A stretch of 19,140 bases of DNA from Solirubrobacterales bacterium (GTDB lineage: Bacteria > Actinomycetota > Thermoleophilia > Solirubrobacterales > Solirubrobacteraceae). Below the pieces are notes generated by a model. It did not search any database, was not told where the DNA came from, and saw only the letters and a program-made list of their open reading frames with translations. Positions 7,328 to 15,781 of the stretch are shown in pieces (position 1 is the stretch's first letter; the number at the start of each line of letters is the position of its first letter). Made by a program: the position numbers and the translations under genes. The DNA lies in the NCBI GenBank assembly GCA_013695395.1, contig JACDAP010000483.1, forward strand, positions 1 through 19,140, in the 5' to 3' direction.

Positions 7328-7429
7328 TCGCCAGTCCCGGCGCCCGCCTCGCCAGGATTGGCGAGCTGGGTCGCCAATACACTCACCGAACTCGCCCCTC
7401 TTGGCGTCGCCAGGTGCTAGCTTTGGCGA
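7328..7429 (+). repeat. Cluster of TGGCGA/TCGCCA half-sites in the ATPase promoter
   Basis: Six TGGCGA/TCGCCA hexamers, plus a degenerate TTGGCG at 7401-7406, occur in 102 bp. TCGCCA is at 7328-7333, 7349-7354, 7371-7376 and 7407-7412; TGGCGA is at 7359-7364 and 7424-7429. They form inverted repeats. The best is ATTGGCGA-N6-TCGCCAAT (7357-7378). Others are TCGCCA-N4-TGGCGA (7349-7364) and TGGCG-T-CGCCA (7402-7412). The last copy lies between the -10 candidate and the GTG start. This looks like a multi-site operator for a dimeric DNA-binding protein. Confidence 0.7.
7418..7423 (+). promoter_or_regulatory. Putative -10 hexamer of the ATPase gene (leaderless)
   Basis: TAGCTT lies exactly 6 nt before the GTG start, the same TANNNT-N6-start arrangement seen before glyS, the alpha/beta hydrolase and vapB. 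There is no Shine-Dalgarno-like sequence. The hexamer is flanked on both sides by TGGCGA-type half-sites. Confidence 0.5.
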
Positions 7430-8551
7430 GTGGCCACGCCGTTCGTCTACGAGGAGCCCGTCACCGGGGACGATCTGATCGACCGGGTCGATGAGATCGC
7501 CCTCCTCACCGACCGCGCGCTCAACGGCCGCAACACCCGGCTCGTCGGACCCCGCCGGTTCGGCAAGACCTCCGTCATCCGGGCCGCGCTTGCGGCCTGT
7601 GCACCGGTCGCCGCTGCGACCGTCGAGGTGAACTTCCTCGGCTGCGTCACGGCCGAGGACGCGGCGGTACGCATCGAGCGTGCGTACGGACGAGCACTCG
7701 TGGGCCCTCTGCGCCGCTGGTTCGATGGCGTCGTACGCACCCTCAGGCCCACGTTCAGCGCGGCTCCCGGCGGCGTCGGCGTCCGCGTCGCCCCGACCGG
7801 CGGCGCGAACGCCCTGCTCGACCGGCTGGCCCTCCCGCGGCGGATCCACGAGAAGACGGGAAAGGTGTGCGTCATCGCCTTCGACGAGTTCCAGGAGGTG
7901 CTGCGCATCGACCCCGCGCTCCCCGGGACCTTCCGCGCGGAGATGGAGACCCACGGGCCGGCCGCCGGCTACATCTTCTCCGGATCTCACCCGGGGCTGA
8001 TGCGCGAGCTGTTCGCCGACCGTCGACACGCGTTCTTCGCCCAGGCCGCGCCGGTCGAGCTCGGGCCGCTGCCCCTCGACGCGCTCGCCGAGGTCATCGA
8101 CTTCCGATTCCGTCGGGACGGACGGGACGCGGGGGAAGCGCTCGGCCCGCTGCTCGACGCGGGCGCGGGGCACCCCCAACGCACGATGCTGCTCGCCCAC
8201 CACCTGTTTCTGGCCACCCCCGCACGCGGCACCGCAGGGATCGAGGAGTGGACGCTCGCCGAGGCGGGCGCCCGGCAGGAGGCGCAGAGTGAGATCCAGG
8301 TGCTGTGGGCGAGCGCGTCCAACCTCGAGCGCCGGGTACTCAAGGCCGTCGCGGACGGCACCGTGACGCTCACGAGCGGCGCGGCCACCACCCGCTTCGG
8401 CCTCGGGAAGGGCGGCTCGGTGCGCACCGCCACCGACCGCCTCACCGACGAGGGGCACCTCGTCGCCGCTGCGTACGCGCCGGCGGGACTGACGACCGTC
8501 GACCCGTTCCTCAGAGCGTGGCTCCAGCGAGGCTCCGACGAGCCCGACTGA
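7430..8551 (+). CDS. P-loop ATPase of archaeal-ATPase/STAND-like type with winged-helix-like C-terminus
   Basis: A 373-residue orphan ATPase. After an N-terminal LIDRVDEIALL segment comes Walker A GPRRFGKTS (40-48). Walker B is KVCVIAFDEFQEV with Asp152/Glu153, and a sensor-like YIFSGSHPGLM lies at about 181-191. GPLPLDALAEVIDFRF (about 212-227) follows. This order matches archaeal-type ATPases (COG1672-like) that sit between AAA+ and STAND. Residues 295-365 (NLERRVLKAVADG, then GSVRTATDRLTDEGHLV, then VDPFLRAWL) look like a winged helix. The GTG start at 7430 is fixed by the promoter spacing. It has no obvious operon partner. The promoter is full of TGGCGA half-sites, so autoregulation through the C-terminal domain is a reasonable guess. 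Biological role unknown. Confidence 0.85.
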   Translation: MATPFVYEEPVTGDDLIDRVDEIALLTDRALNGRNTRLVGPRRFGKTSVIRAALAACAPVAAATVEVNFLGCVTAEDAAVRIERAYGRALVGPLRRWFDGVVRTLRPTFSAAPGGVGVRVAPTGGANALLDRLALPRRIHEKTGKVCVIAFDEFQEVLRIDPALPGTFRAEMETHGPAAGYIFSGSHPGLMRELFADRRHAFFAQAAPVELGPLPLDALAEVIDFRFRRDGRDAGEALGPLLDAGAGHPQRTMLLAHHLFLATPARGTAGIEEWTLAEAGARQEAQSEIQVLWASASNLERRVLKAVADGTVTLTSGAATTRFGLGKGGSVRTATDRLTDEGHLVAAAYAPAGLTTVDPFLRAWLQRGSDEPD

Positions 8552-8829
8552 TGCGCTCGCGACGCGCCGCCCCACTTCGCCTCGATCGTCGAGGAGAAGA
8601 ACGCCTCGCGCTGGAGCACCGCCGCCGGGTCGGACGGGACGACACCGGGCAAGAGGAGCACTGAGGCCACCGGGGCAGGAGACACCGTGTGGTGCGCATG
8701 GGGTGTCGAATACCGGGTTACGGCAGGTCGCGCGCGGTTTTTTCGTGCGACCCCGGTCGGCCCCGCGCGCTCAACGGCGACGGACGAGCGGCCGTTGGCC
8801 CCGCTCGCGCCTGCGGGGCCGTGGAACCC

Positions 8830-8848
8830 GTGGTGCTTCGAGCACCAC
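8830..8848. terminator. Stem-loop, possible bidirectional terminator
   Basis: GTGGTGCT and AGCACCAC form a perfect 8-bp stem around a 3-nt loop (or 7 bp around TTCGA). There is no U-tract, as is common for terminators in high-GC actinobacteria. It lies 66 bp beyond the stop of the minus-strand membrane-protein gene and 279 bp beyond the ATPase stop. Confidence 0.4.
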
Positions 8849-8859
8849 CTTGCCCGGGA

Positions 8860-8897
8860 ACGACGAGGGGCGCCTTCCGGCGCCCCCCGAAGGTCGT
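8860..8897. terminator. Stem-loop, probable terminator of the Lys-rich membrane protein gene
   Basis: GGGGCGCC-TTCC-GGCGCCCC (8867-8886) is a perfect 8-bp stem with a 4-nt loop. It is extended by ACGAC/GTCGT (8860-8864 with 8893-8897) across an internal loop. It begins about 16 bp past the stop codon of the minus-strand gene ending at 8914, the usual place for an intrinsic terminator. No U-run follows on either strand. Confidence 0.5.
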
Positions 8898-8913
8898 GCG
8901 ACGGGTGGCTCGC

Positions 8914-9387
8914 TCAGGTGGAGGGAGCCGGCGTCGCCGGAGCCGTGGTGGAGGTGTAGTCGAACTCCTCCTCGGCGCCGAAGAGCAGGTCGAGCAGCTT
9001 GTTGCGCACGTCGGAGGAGACCGCGACCGCGACCCCTGCGCCGACGACGAGCACGAGCAGCTTGCGGCCGAGGCCGCCCTTCTTCTTCTTGGCCGCCTTC
9101 CGCTTCTTGCCCGGCGGATCGGCGAGCGTCGTGCCGACGTCCTTGAGCGCCGCCGCAGCCGTCGCCAGATTGGCGTGGAGCTTCTTGTCCTCGAGCACGG
9201 ACTTCGAGAGCGACTTGCCGGAGGCCAGCCGCTCATAGGCGTCCCGCGCGGACTCGTAGGCCACGCGCACGTTGTCGTGAACGTCACCGTCGCTCGTGAT
9301 GGTCTTCAGATACGGGTTCGACTTCACCGCGTCGACCGCTTCGACGGCGGTGGCGCCGGCGGCGGCCGCCTTCTTCTTTTTGCTCAT
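8914..9387 (-). CDS. Lys-rich single-pass membrane protein of unknown function
   Basis: I do not recognise a named family. The 157-residue protein starts MSKKKKAAAAG. It has an amphipathic helical region (about 35-90, including VRVAYESARDAYERLASG and LATAAAALKDVGTTL), then a strongly basic stretch PPGKKRKAAKKKKGGLGRK (91-109). One hydrophobic segment follows (about 110-124, LLVLVVGAGVAVAVS), then an acidic tail (FGAEEEFDY) ending in Thr/Ala/Pro. Positive-inside logic would put the N-terminus in the cytoplasm. The basic part could touch nucleic acid or acidic lipids, but that is a guess. ATG 9387 is preceded by GAGGTGAG about 11 nt upstream and a TATAGG/TAGGCT -10 candidate near 9438-9445. Lon lies upstream on the same strand. 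Confidence 0.75.
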   Translation of the reverse strand: MSKKKKAAAAGATAVEAVDAVKSNPYLKTITSDGDVHDNVRVAYESARDAYERLASGKSLSKSVLEDKKLHANLATAAAALKDVGTTLADPPGKKRKAAKKKKGGLGRKLLVLVVGAGVAVAVSSDVRNKLLDLLFGAEEEFDYTSTTAPATPAPST

Positions 9388-9437
9388 GTGGTGTTCAGCT
9401 CACCTCTCGGGAGGGGGGTCGATGGCAGTGGATGTCG

Positions 9438-9445
9438 AGCCTATA
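9438..9445 (-). promoter_or_regulatory. Putative -10 region for the Lys-rich membrane protein gene
   Basis: TATAGGCT on the minus strand sits in the 82-bp gap between the lon stop (9470) and this gene's ATG (9387). It would leave a leader of about 45 nt carrying the GAGGTGAG ribosome site, so this gene appears to have its own leadered promoter. Confidence 0.4.
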
Positions 9446-9469
9446 CCCGATGACCTGCCGCCCGAAGAG

Positions 9470-11874
<2,405 letters not shown>

Positions 11875-11878
<4 letters not shown>

Positions 11879-12348
11879 GAGCGTGACCGGTCGGCGGCGT
11901 CCACGTCGATCGGGACCTGACGGGAGCGGCGCTCGGCCTGGACGAGCGGGAGCTCGATGCGCAGGATGCCGTCGCGGTAGGTGGCGCGGGCCTCGTCGGC
12001 CACGACGTCCGCGTTCAGCGGGATCACGCGGCGGAAGGGCCCGAAGTCGATCTCGAGCTGCTGGTAGACGCGGTCGTCGGCCTCGGCGGCACGACGGTGA
12101 CCGGAGAGGACGAGCTCGCGCCCCTCGATCTCCAGGCTGATCTCGGCCGGGTCGATGCCGGCGAGCTCGGCGTGGACCACGGCGCGGGCCGGCTCACCGC
12201 CGGTGGGGTTCTCGTAGAAGACGTCGACGGCCGGGGAGAAGCCGCCGCCGCCGCGGGTCAGGCCGGGGCCGAGGACGTCGCCGAAGAGCTCGTCCATCTC
12301 CCGGCGCATCCGCTCGAAGTTCGCGAAGAGGTCGCGTTCGGGTCGCAT
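11875..12348 (-). CDS. Small heat-shock protein, Hsp20/alpha-crystallin family
   Basis: A 157-residue ATP-independent holdase that binds unfolding proteins. The N-terminal arm (1-38: MRPERDLFANFERMRREMDELFGDVLG, then a Gly run) precedes an alpha-crystallin domain at about 39-136. The domain contains the conserved pattern VVHAELAGIDPAEISLEIEGRELVLSG and the family signature DGILRIELPL. A C-terminal VPI is an IXI-like motif for oligomer docking. It is the first gene of an hsp20-lon operon, overlapping lon by 4 nt. A TAGCAT hexamer (plus coordinates 12358-12363) lies 9 nt before its ATG and may be a -10. The pairing suggests that holding and degradation of damaged proteins are expressed together. 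Confidence 0.93.
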
Positions 12349-12357
12349 CGTCGAGCG

Positions 12358-12363
12358 ATGCTA
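12358..12363 (-). promoter_or_regulatory. Putative -10 hexamer of the hsp20-lon operon
   Basis: TAGCAT on the minus strand, 9 nt upstream of the hsp20 ATG, in a 62-bp gap after vapC. It would give a nearly leaderless mRNA. No recognisable CIRCE or HAIR inverted repeat lies in the gap. Confidence 0.35.
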
Positions 12364-12410
12364 CCCGGGGTCAGGGGTCGCGCCGCCTCGCCTTGGCTCG
12401 GCGTGACGCG

Positions 12411-12797
12411 CTATCTCGTGCCGAGGTCCGTCCGCGAGAAGTCCTCACCCTTGAACAGGAGCTCGTCGCCCGTCTGCCGCGCGAGCGCATAGGCGAAGAG
12501 ATCGCCGTAGTTCAACCCCGCGGGGTGACGGCCCTTGCCGTACCGGCGCCACCCGGCGCGGGCGAGTTGCGCCTGTTCGTCATCGACGGGCACCGTCTTC
12601 ACCGCGGCTCGATGCAGCAGGAGGTCGAGCTCGCGGCCGGCGTGCTCGCCTCGCCGCCCCTCGATCACCAGCGAGGCCTCGAGCACGGTGCCCGCCGAGA
12701 TGAGCCGCCGGGGCGCCGCCGCGAGCCGGCGGACGAGGTCGGGACGATCCGGTTCGTCGAACAGGATCGCCGCGAGCGCCGAGGTGTCGACCACCAT
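12411..12797 (-). CDS. vapC: VapC-type PIN-domain toxin ribonuclease
   Basis: A 128-residue PIN-domain protein, the toxin of a type II toxin-antitoxin pair that cleaves RNA, usually tRNA or rRNA, in a metal-dependent way. Acidic residues in the expected order are Asp4 in MVVDTSALAAIL, Glu40 in TVLEASLVIEGR, Asp99 in NYGDLFAYALA and Asp119 in FKGEDFSRTDL. This VVDTSALAAILFDEP and LNYGDLFAYALA style matches the large actinobacterial VapC group. Its ATG overlaps the antitoxin's stop by one base (TGATG), so production is tied to translation of the antitoxin. All catalytic residues are intact, so it looks active. Confidence 0.93.
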   Translation of the reverse strand: MVVDTSALAAILFDEPDRPDLVRRLAAAPRRLISAGTVLEASLVIEGRRGEHAGRELDLLLHRAAVKTVPVDDEQAQLARAGWRRYGKGRHPAGLNYGDLFAYALARQTGDELLFKGEDFSRTDLGTR

Positions 12798-13051
12798 CAG
12801 CTCGGGAGTCCGTCGTCGTCGTACCCGAGCAGCTCGTCCTCCGGGCGGTCGTCGAGGACCGGCAGGCCGGCCGCGCGCACGGCGATCTCGTTCAGCTCGG
12901 CGGCCAGGTCGACGCCACGCGCCTGGCTGCGGAGCCGCTCGAGCCGCTCCTCGACCGCGACGGTGATCGCCCCGGTCAGGCTCTCTCCCGTTGCCTGGCT
13001 CAGCTCACGTGCCAGACGGTCGGTCCGGGCATCCTTGATGTTCAGCGCCAT
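12797..13051 (-). CDS. vapB: VapB-type antitoxin
   Basis: An 84-residue antitoxin located directly before vapC and translationally coupled to it. The N-terminal 45 residues (MALNIKDARTDRLARELSQ, then ESLTGAITVAVEERLERLR) match the Rv0623/PSK-type VapB family and would form the DNA-binding part. The acidic C-terminus (PVLDDRPEDELLGYDDDGLP) would wrap around the toxin. A TAGACT hexamer lies exactly 6 nt before its ATG, so the mRNA is probably leaderless. An imperfect 20-bp palindrome overlaps that hexamer, as expected for autorepression by the VapBC complex. Confidence 0.92.
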   Translation of the reverse strand: MALNIKDARTDRLARELSQATGESLTGAITVAVEERLERLRSQARGVDLAAELNEIAVRAAGLPVLDDRPEDELLGYDDDGLPS

Positions 13052-13057
13052 GGAAGA

Positions 13058-13078
13058 AGTCTACCTCCCTAGGAAGAC
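13058..13078 (-). promoter_or_regulatory. vapBC promoter and operator
   Basis: On the minus strand GTCTTCCT-N4-AGGTAGAC (plus 13059-13078) is an inverted repeat with one mismatch per arm. Its proximal arm overlaps the -10-like TAGACT (13058-13063), 6 nt before the vapB ATG. The geometry fits autorepression by the toxin-antitoxin complex; binding itself is inferred. Confidence 0.55.
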
Positions 13079-13111
13079 ATCATCCTTCTCCGCGCTACCC
13101 GCCCTACACCC

Positions 13112-13903
13112 TCAGACCTCGTAGACCGCCCGGTTCGCCGCGACCTCGACCGGTCCCGGGAAGGCCAGCGCGGCCTGGTCGCGAGCCCAGCCGGCGTCGA
13201 GCTCGTCGGAGATGTGGGTGAGCACGAGCCGCCCCGCGCCCGCGCGCGCCCCGTACTCCCCCGCCTCCCCCGGGGTGAGGTGGCCGCGGAAGCCTCCGCG
13301 TTCCGGGCGCGGCAGTGTGGCCTCGAGTAGCAGGAGATCGGTGCCCTGCGCGAACGCGACGATCTCCTCGCATGGCGCGTGATCGGCCCCGAACGTGAAG
13401 CGCCCCGTACCACCCGTGACCTCCACGGCGTAGGTCGGGATGAAATGCGGCACGGCGCAGAAGCGCACCGTGAGCGGACCGATCTCGAGGACGTCGTCGA
13501 CCCCGTACTCGCGCAGCGCGAAGGCGCCCTCGATGTGCTCGGCGAACATGCCGCCCCCCGCGCAGACCTGGTGGAAGGCCGCACGCGCACCGGGCGGCGC
13601 GTGCAGCTCCGGGCGCGCCGGGTGGTCGGTCCCGGGCCAGCGGTCCACCGGGACCGGCTGCTGCCGCGGGGCGTAAGTCAGCGCGGAGGCGAACGGGACG
13701 AGATCGAAGAAGTGATCGGCGTGCAGGTGGCTGACCACGACGGCGTCCACATCGATGTAGTCGACGTGCTCCCGCAGCTTCCCGAAGACCCCGTTGCCGC
13801 AGTCGAGCAGCAGGCGCGTCTCGCCCTCCTGCACCAGGTATCCGCTGCACGCGCCGCCTGCGTCCTGCCAGGCGGGCGACTTGCCCAACACCGTGATCTC
13901 CAC
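13112..13903 (-). CDS. Metallo-beta-lactamase-fold hydrolase (RNase Z-like)
   Basis: A 263-residue MBL-fold protein. It starts with the strand ITVLGKSPAWQDAGGACSGYLVQ and carries the metal motif SHLHADH (His59, His61, Asp63, His64). Further ligand candidates are His153 (VPHFIPTYAVEV), Asp174 (FGADH) and His208 (RGHLT), with VLTHISDE (His230) near the end. This arrangement resembles the RNase Z/ElaC-like branch, whose members cleave phosphodiesters, though many are uncharacterised hydrolases. The frame is open to 14260, but GTG 13903 is the likely start: a GGGAGGGG ribosome site lies 6-13 nt upstream (13909-13916), and the residues before it are not family-like. It is divergent from the ion-transport operon. 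Substrate unknown. Confidence 0.85.
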   Translation of the reverse strand: MEITVLGKSPAWQDAGGACSGYLVQEGETRLLLDCGNGVFGKLREHVDYIDVDAVVVSHLHADHFFDLVPFASALTYAPRQQPVPVDRWPGTDHPARPELHAPPGARAAFHQVCAGGGMFAEHIEGAFALREYGVDDVLEIGPLTVRFCAVPHFIPTYAVEVTGGTGRFTFGADHAPCEEIVAFAQGTDLLLLEATLPRPERGGFRGHLTPGEAGEYGARAGAGRLVLTHISDELDAGWARDQAALAFPGPVEVAANRAVYEV

Positions 13904-14034
13904 TGCGACCCCTCCCACTCTCGCGACCGGGGTGACGCTATACCCTTGCCGCGAGGAGCAGCGACTCCGTGGAGCGCCGGGAAGACTGGTCGGCACCCGA
14001 CCGTCCCCTGCCCGAACGACAGGAGTCCCGCCCC
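13904..14034 (+). promoter_or_regulatory. Divergent promoter region and structured leader of the ion-transport operon
   Basis: TATACC (13939-13944) is a possible -10 for the plus-strand operon, and TATAGC on the opposite strand overlaps it for the MBL gene. The transcript would contain GGGA-N5-GGTCGG-CAC-CCGACC-N-TCCC (13979-14007), a two-part hairpin. ACTCC (13964-13968) can pair either with GGAG just upstream (13955-13958) or with the GGAGT ribosome site at 14022-14026. That is a switch-like arrangement. No known riboswitch consensus was recognised by eye. Confidence 0.4.
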
Positions 14035-14070
14035 ATGCCTCCCCTCCCCGCCCCGCCCGGAGCCGCCTGA
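14035..14070 (+). CDS. Pro-rich 11-codon leader ORF
   Basis: An ATG at 14035 with an AGGAG ribosome site 9 nt upstream (14021-14025) opens a frame encoding MPPLPAPPGAA. Its TGA overlaps the transporter ATG as TGATG (14068-14072). The peptide contains two Pro-Pro pairs, sequences that slow ribosomes without EF-P. It may be a coupling or attenuation leader, or a chance frame; the transporter also has its own GGAG (14059-14062). Confidence 0.4.
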   Translation: MPPLPAPPGAA

Positions 14071-15320
14071 TGACGTTTGCGATCGTCATCTTCGTCGGCG
14101 CCCTCGCGCTGGTCGCCTCCGAGAAGGTCAACCGCACGAAGGTCGCCCTGGGCGGCGCGATCCTCGTGCTGATCACGCAGACGATCGAGCAGGAGAAGGC
14201 GATCGAGGCGATCGACTTCAACACGATCGGCCTGCTCGTGGGCATGATGCTCGTGGTCAAGCTGACCGAGCCGACCGGCGTCTACACCTACGTCGCGATC
14301 AAGGCCGGTCAGCTCTCCAAGGGGCGTCCGTGGGCGGTCGTGGCTTCGCTGGCGATCGCGACCGCGGTGCTCTCGGCCTTCCTGGACAACCTGACCACCG
14401 TCCTGTTGATGGTGCCGATCACGTTCCTGCTGGCCGACGCGCTGGACATCGACCCGATCCCGCTCGTGCTGATCGAGATCATCGCCTCCAACATCGGCGG
14501 CACCTCGACGCTGATCGGCGACCCGCCGAACATCCTCATCGCGGGCGCGACCGATCTGAGCTTCCTCGACTTCCTCGTGAACCTCGCCCCGCCGGCGATC
14601 ATCGCGTTCGTGGTCGTCACGAGCGGCCTCTACTTCTACTTTCGCTCCCGCCTGCAGATCGCCCCCGAGGCCCGCGACCGGGTGATGGAGCTCGACGCGG
14701 CCAAGTCGATCGAGGATCCGGCGGAGCTGAAGCGCCTGATGCCTGTGCTCGGCCTGACCATCGCCGGCTTCTTCGCCCACCAGGCGCTCCACATCGAGCC
14801 CGCCACCGTCGCGTTGGCCGGCGCGACCGTGATGCTCTTCCTCACGAGCCAGACCGTAGAGGAGGCGCTCGCGGGCATCGAGTGGCCGACGCTCTTCTTC
14901 TTCATCGGCCTCTTCGTGATGGTCGGTGCGCTCGAGGAGACCGGTACGGTCCAGGAGATCGCCGACGGCATCGCCTCGGTGACCGACGGCAACCGGACCG
15001 CCGAGCTGCTCGGGATCTCGACCGTCTCCGCCGTCGCCTCGGGCCTGGTGGACAACATCCCGTTCACGGCGACGATGATCCCGGTGGTGGAGCAGCTCAA
15101 CGATACGGACGACGACGCCTACTGGTGGTCCCTGGCGCTCGGCGCCTGCTTCGGCGGCAACTTCACCCTCATCGCCGCGGCCGCCAACGTCGCCGCCGCG
15201 GGCATGGCGGAGCGGGCGGGCCGGCCGATCGGATTCCTGACCTTCCTCAAGGTGGGTATCCCTGCGACGCTGGTCTCGATGGTCATCGCCAATCTCTACA
15301 TCCTCGTGAGGTACGTCTGA
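14070..15320 (+). CDS. ArsB/NhaD-superfamily ion transporter
   Basis: A 416-residue inner-membrane carrier of the ion transporter superfamily. About ten to eleven hydrophobic segments alternate with conserved loops. Landmarks are SAFLDNLTTVLLMVPI and ASNIGGTSTLIGDPPNILIAGA in the first half, mirrored by GLVDNIPFTATMIPVVEQL and GACFGGNFTLIAAAANVAAAGMA in the second. This is the inverted-repeat signature of ArsB, NhaD and P-protein (OCA2) relatives. ATG 14070 is chosen because the hydrophobic N-terminus MTFAIVIFVGALALVA starts there; the frame is open further upstream without membrane character. Since NhaA is in the same operon, sodium/proton antiport is a reasonable expectation, but arsenite or an organic anion is possible. 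Its stop overlaps the CBS gene's ATG (TGATG). Confidence 0.88.
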   Translation: MTFAIVIFVGALALVASEKVNRTKVALGGAILVLITQTIEQEKAIEAIDFNTIGLLVGMMLVVKLTEPTGVYTYVAIKAGQLSKGRPWAVVASLAIATAVLSAFLDNLTTVLLMVPITFLLADALDIDPIPLVLIEIIASNIGGTSTLIGDPPNILIAGATDLSFLDFLVNLAPPAIIAFVVVTSGLYFYFRSRLQIAPEARDRVMELDAAKSIEDPAELKRLMPVLGLTIAGFFAHQALHIEPATVALAGATVMLFLTSQTVEEALAGIEWPTLFFFIGLFVMVGALEETGTVQEIADGIASVTDGNRTAELLGISTVSAVASGLVDNIPFTATMIPVVEQLNDTDDDAYWWSLALGACFGGNFTLIAAAANVAAAGMAERAGRPIGFLTFLKVGIPATLVSMVIANLYILVRYV

Positions 15321-15781
15321 TGCCGCAGTCGATCACCGAACAGGCCATGGTCATCGCGCCGCTGCTGCGCGAGACCCAGACCGTGAAGGAAAGCGTCGAG
15401 GTGCTCATCGGGCAGGAGCTGCCGGCGCTCCCGGTCGTCGACGAGCACGGCAAGCTCCTCGGCATCTTCGGGGAGCGGGAGTTCATCGCCGCCCTCTTTC
15501 CCAAGTACCTGGGCCAGCTGAAATCCGCCGCATTCGTGCGCCACTCGCTCGACGAGGCCCTCGAGACGCGTCGGGGCTGCGGCGAGGAGCTGCTCGCCGA
15601 CCACATGAACGACGAGCACGTCGAGGCCTCCTCCGACGTCTCCGACGTGCAGCTCGCCGAGACCTTCCTCCACCATCGCGTGCTGATCGTCCCTGTCGTC
15701 AAGGACGGCGAGCCCGTGGGCATCGTGCCGCGCTCGGCGTTCTTCCGCGCGCTCGCGCAGCGGATGCTCGATCTCGGGTGA
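15320..15781 (+). CDS. CBS-domain protein (two CBS motifs)
   Basis: A 153-residue soluble protein made of a CBS pair. CBS1 (about 1-60) includes TVKESVEVLIGQELPALPVVDEHGKLLGIFGEREFI. CBS2 (about 90-150) includes HMNDEHVEASSDVSDVQLAETF, then LIVPVVKDGEPVGIVPRSAFFRAL. CBS pairs bind adenosine ligands such as AMP, ATP or c-di-AMP and often gate transporters. The gene sits between two cation-transporter genes and overlaps both (TGATG with the ArsB/NhaD-like gene, GTGA with nhaA). A role as regulatory subunit or energy sensor for one or both carriers is therefore likely, though inferred from position. Length is normal for a stand-alone CBS protein. Confidence 0.88.
   Translation: MPQSITEQAMVIAPLLRETQTVKESVEVLIGQELPALPVVDEHGKLLGIFGEREFIAALFPKYLGQLKSAAFVRHSLDEALETRRGCGEELLADHMNDEHVEASSDVSDVQLAETFLHHRVLIVPVVKDGEPVGIVPRSAFFRALAQRMLDLG

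Larger units (their letters stand above)
8552..8913. other. Convergent intergenic region, 362 bp, with five stem-loops
   Basis: No convincing gene is present. The first ~150 bp show nothing definite beyond an Arg-rich 37-residue frame starting at 8551. From 8712 onward there is a chain of stems. S1: ACCGG/CCGGT (8712-8716 with 8753-8757) enclosing GGTCGCGC/GTGCGACC (8726-8733, 8745-8752). S2: CAACGGC/GCCGTTG (8772-8778, 8791-8797). S3: GGCCCCGC/GCGGGGCC (8797-8804, 8813-8820). S4: GTGGTGCT/AGCACCAC (8830-8848). S5: GGGGCGCC/GGCGCCCC (8867-8886). It could be a structured RNA or stacked terminators for the two converging genes. Confidence 0.5.

Noticed and set aside
7136..8575. 479-codon minus-strand frame opposite the ATPase
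   Set aside because: Shadow of glyS end and the ATPase, which has clear Walker motifs on the plus strand.
8551..8664. Arg-rich 37-residue frame starting in the ATPase stop (TGATG)
   Set aside because: The overlap is suggestive of coupling, but the peptide is low-complexity Arg/Glu with no recognisable feature; not enough to call a gene.
8700..8900. Known structured RNAs (tmRNA, RNase P, SRP, 6S, cobalamin riboswitch) or a tRNA
   Set aside because: None of the conserved core sequences of these RNAs was found, no T-loop GGTTCGAATCC-like segment, and the multi-hairpin layout does not fit 6S.
8687..8959. 90-codon plus-strand frame over the stem-loop region
   Set aside because: It spans the hairpins and runs into the antisense of the Lys-rich membrane protein gene; no protein-like pattern.
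12349..12410. CIRCE or HAIR operator upstream of hsp20-lon
   Set aside because: No GCACTC-N9-GAGTGC or CTTGAGT-N7-ACTCAAG was found; only weak GC-rich partial symmetry.
13379..15781. 800-codon open frame on the plus strand across the MBL and transporter genes
   Set aside because: It runs antisense to the MBL gene and out of frame through the transporter; its middle is Arg/His/Asp-rich with no domain. Only its last part, the CBS protein from 15320, is real.
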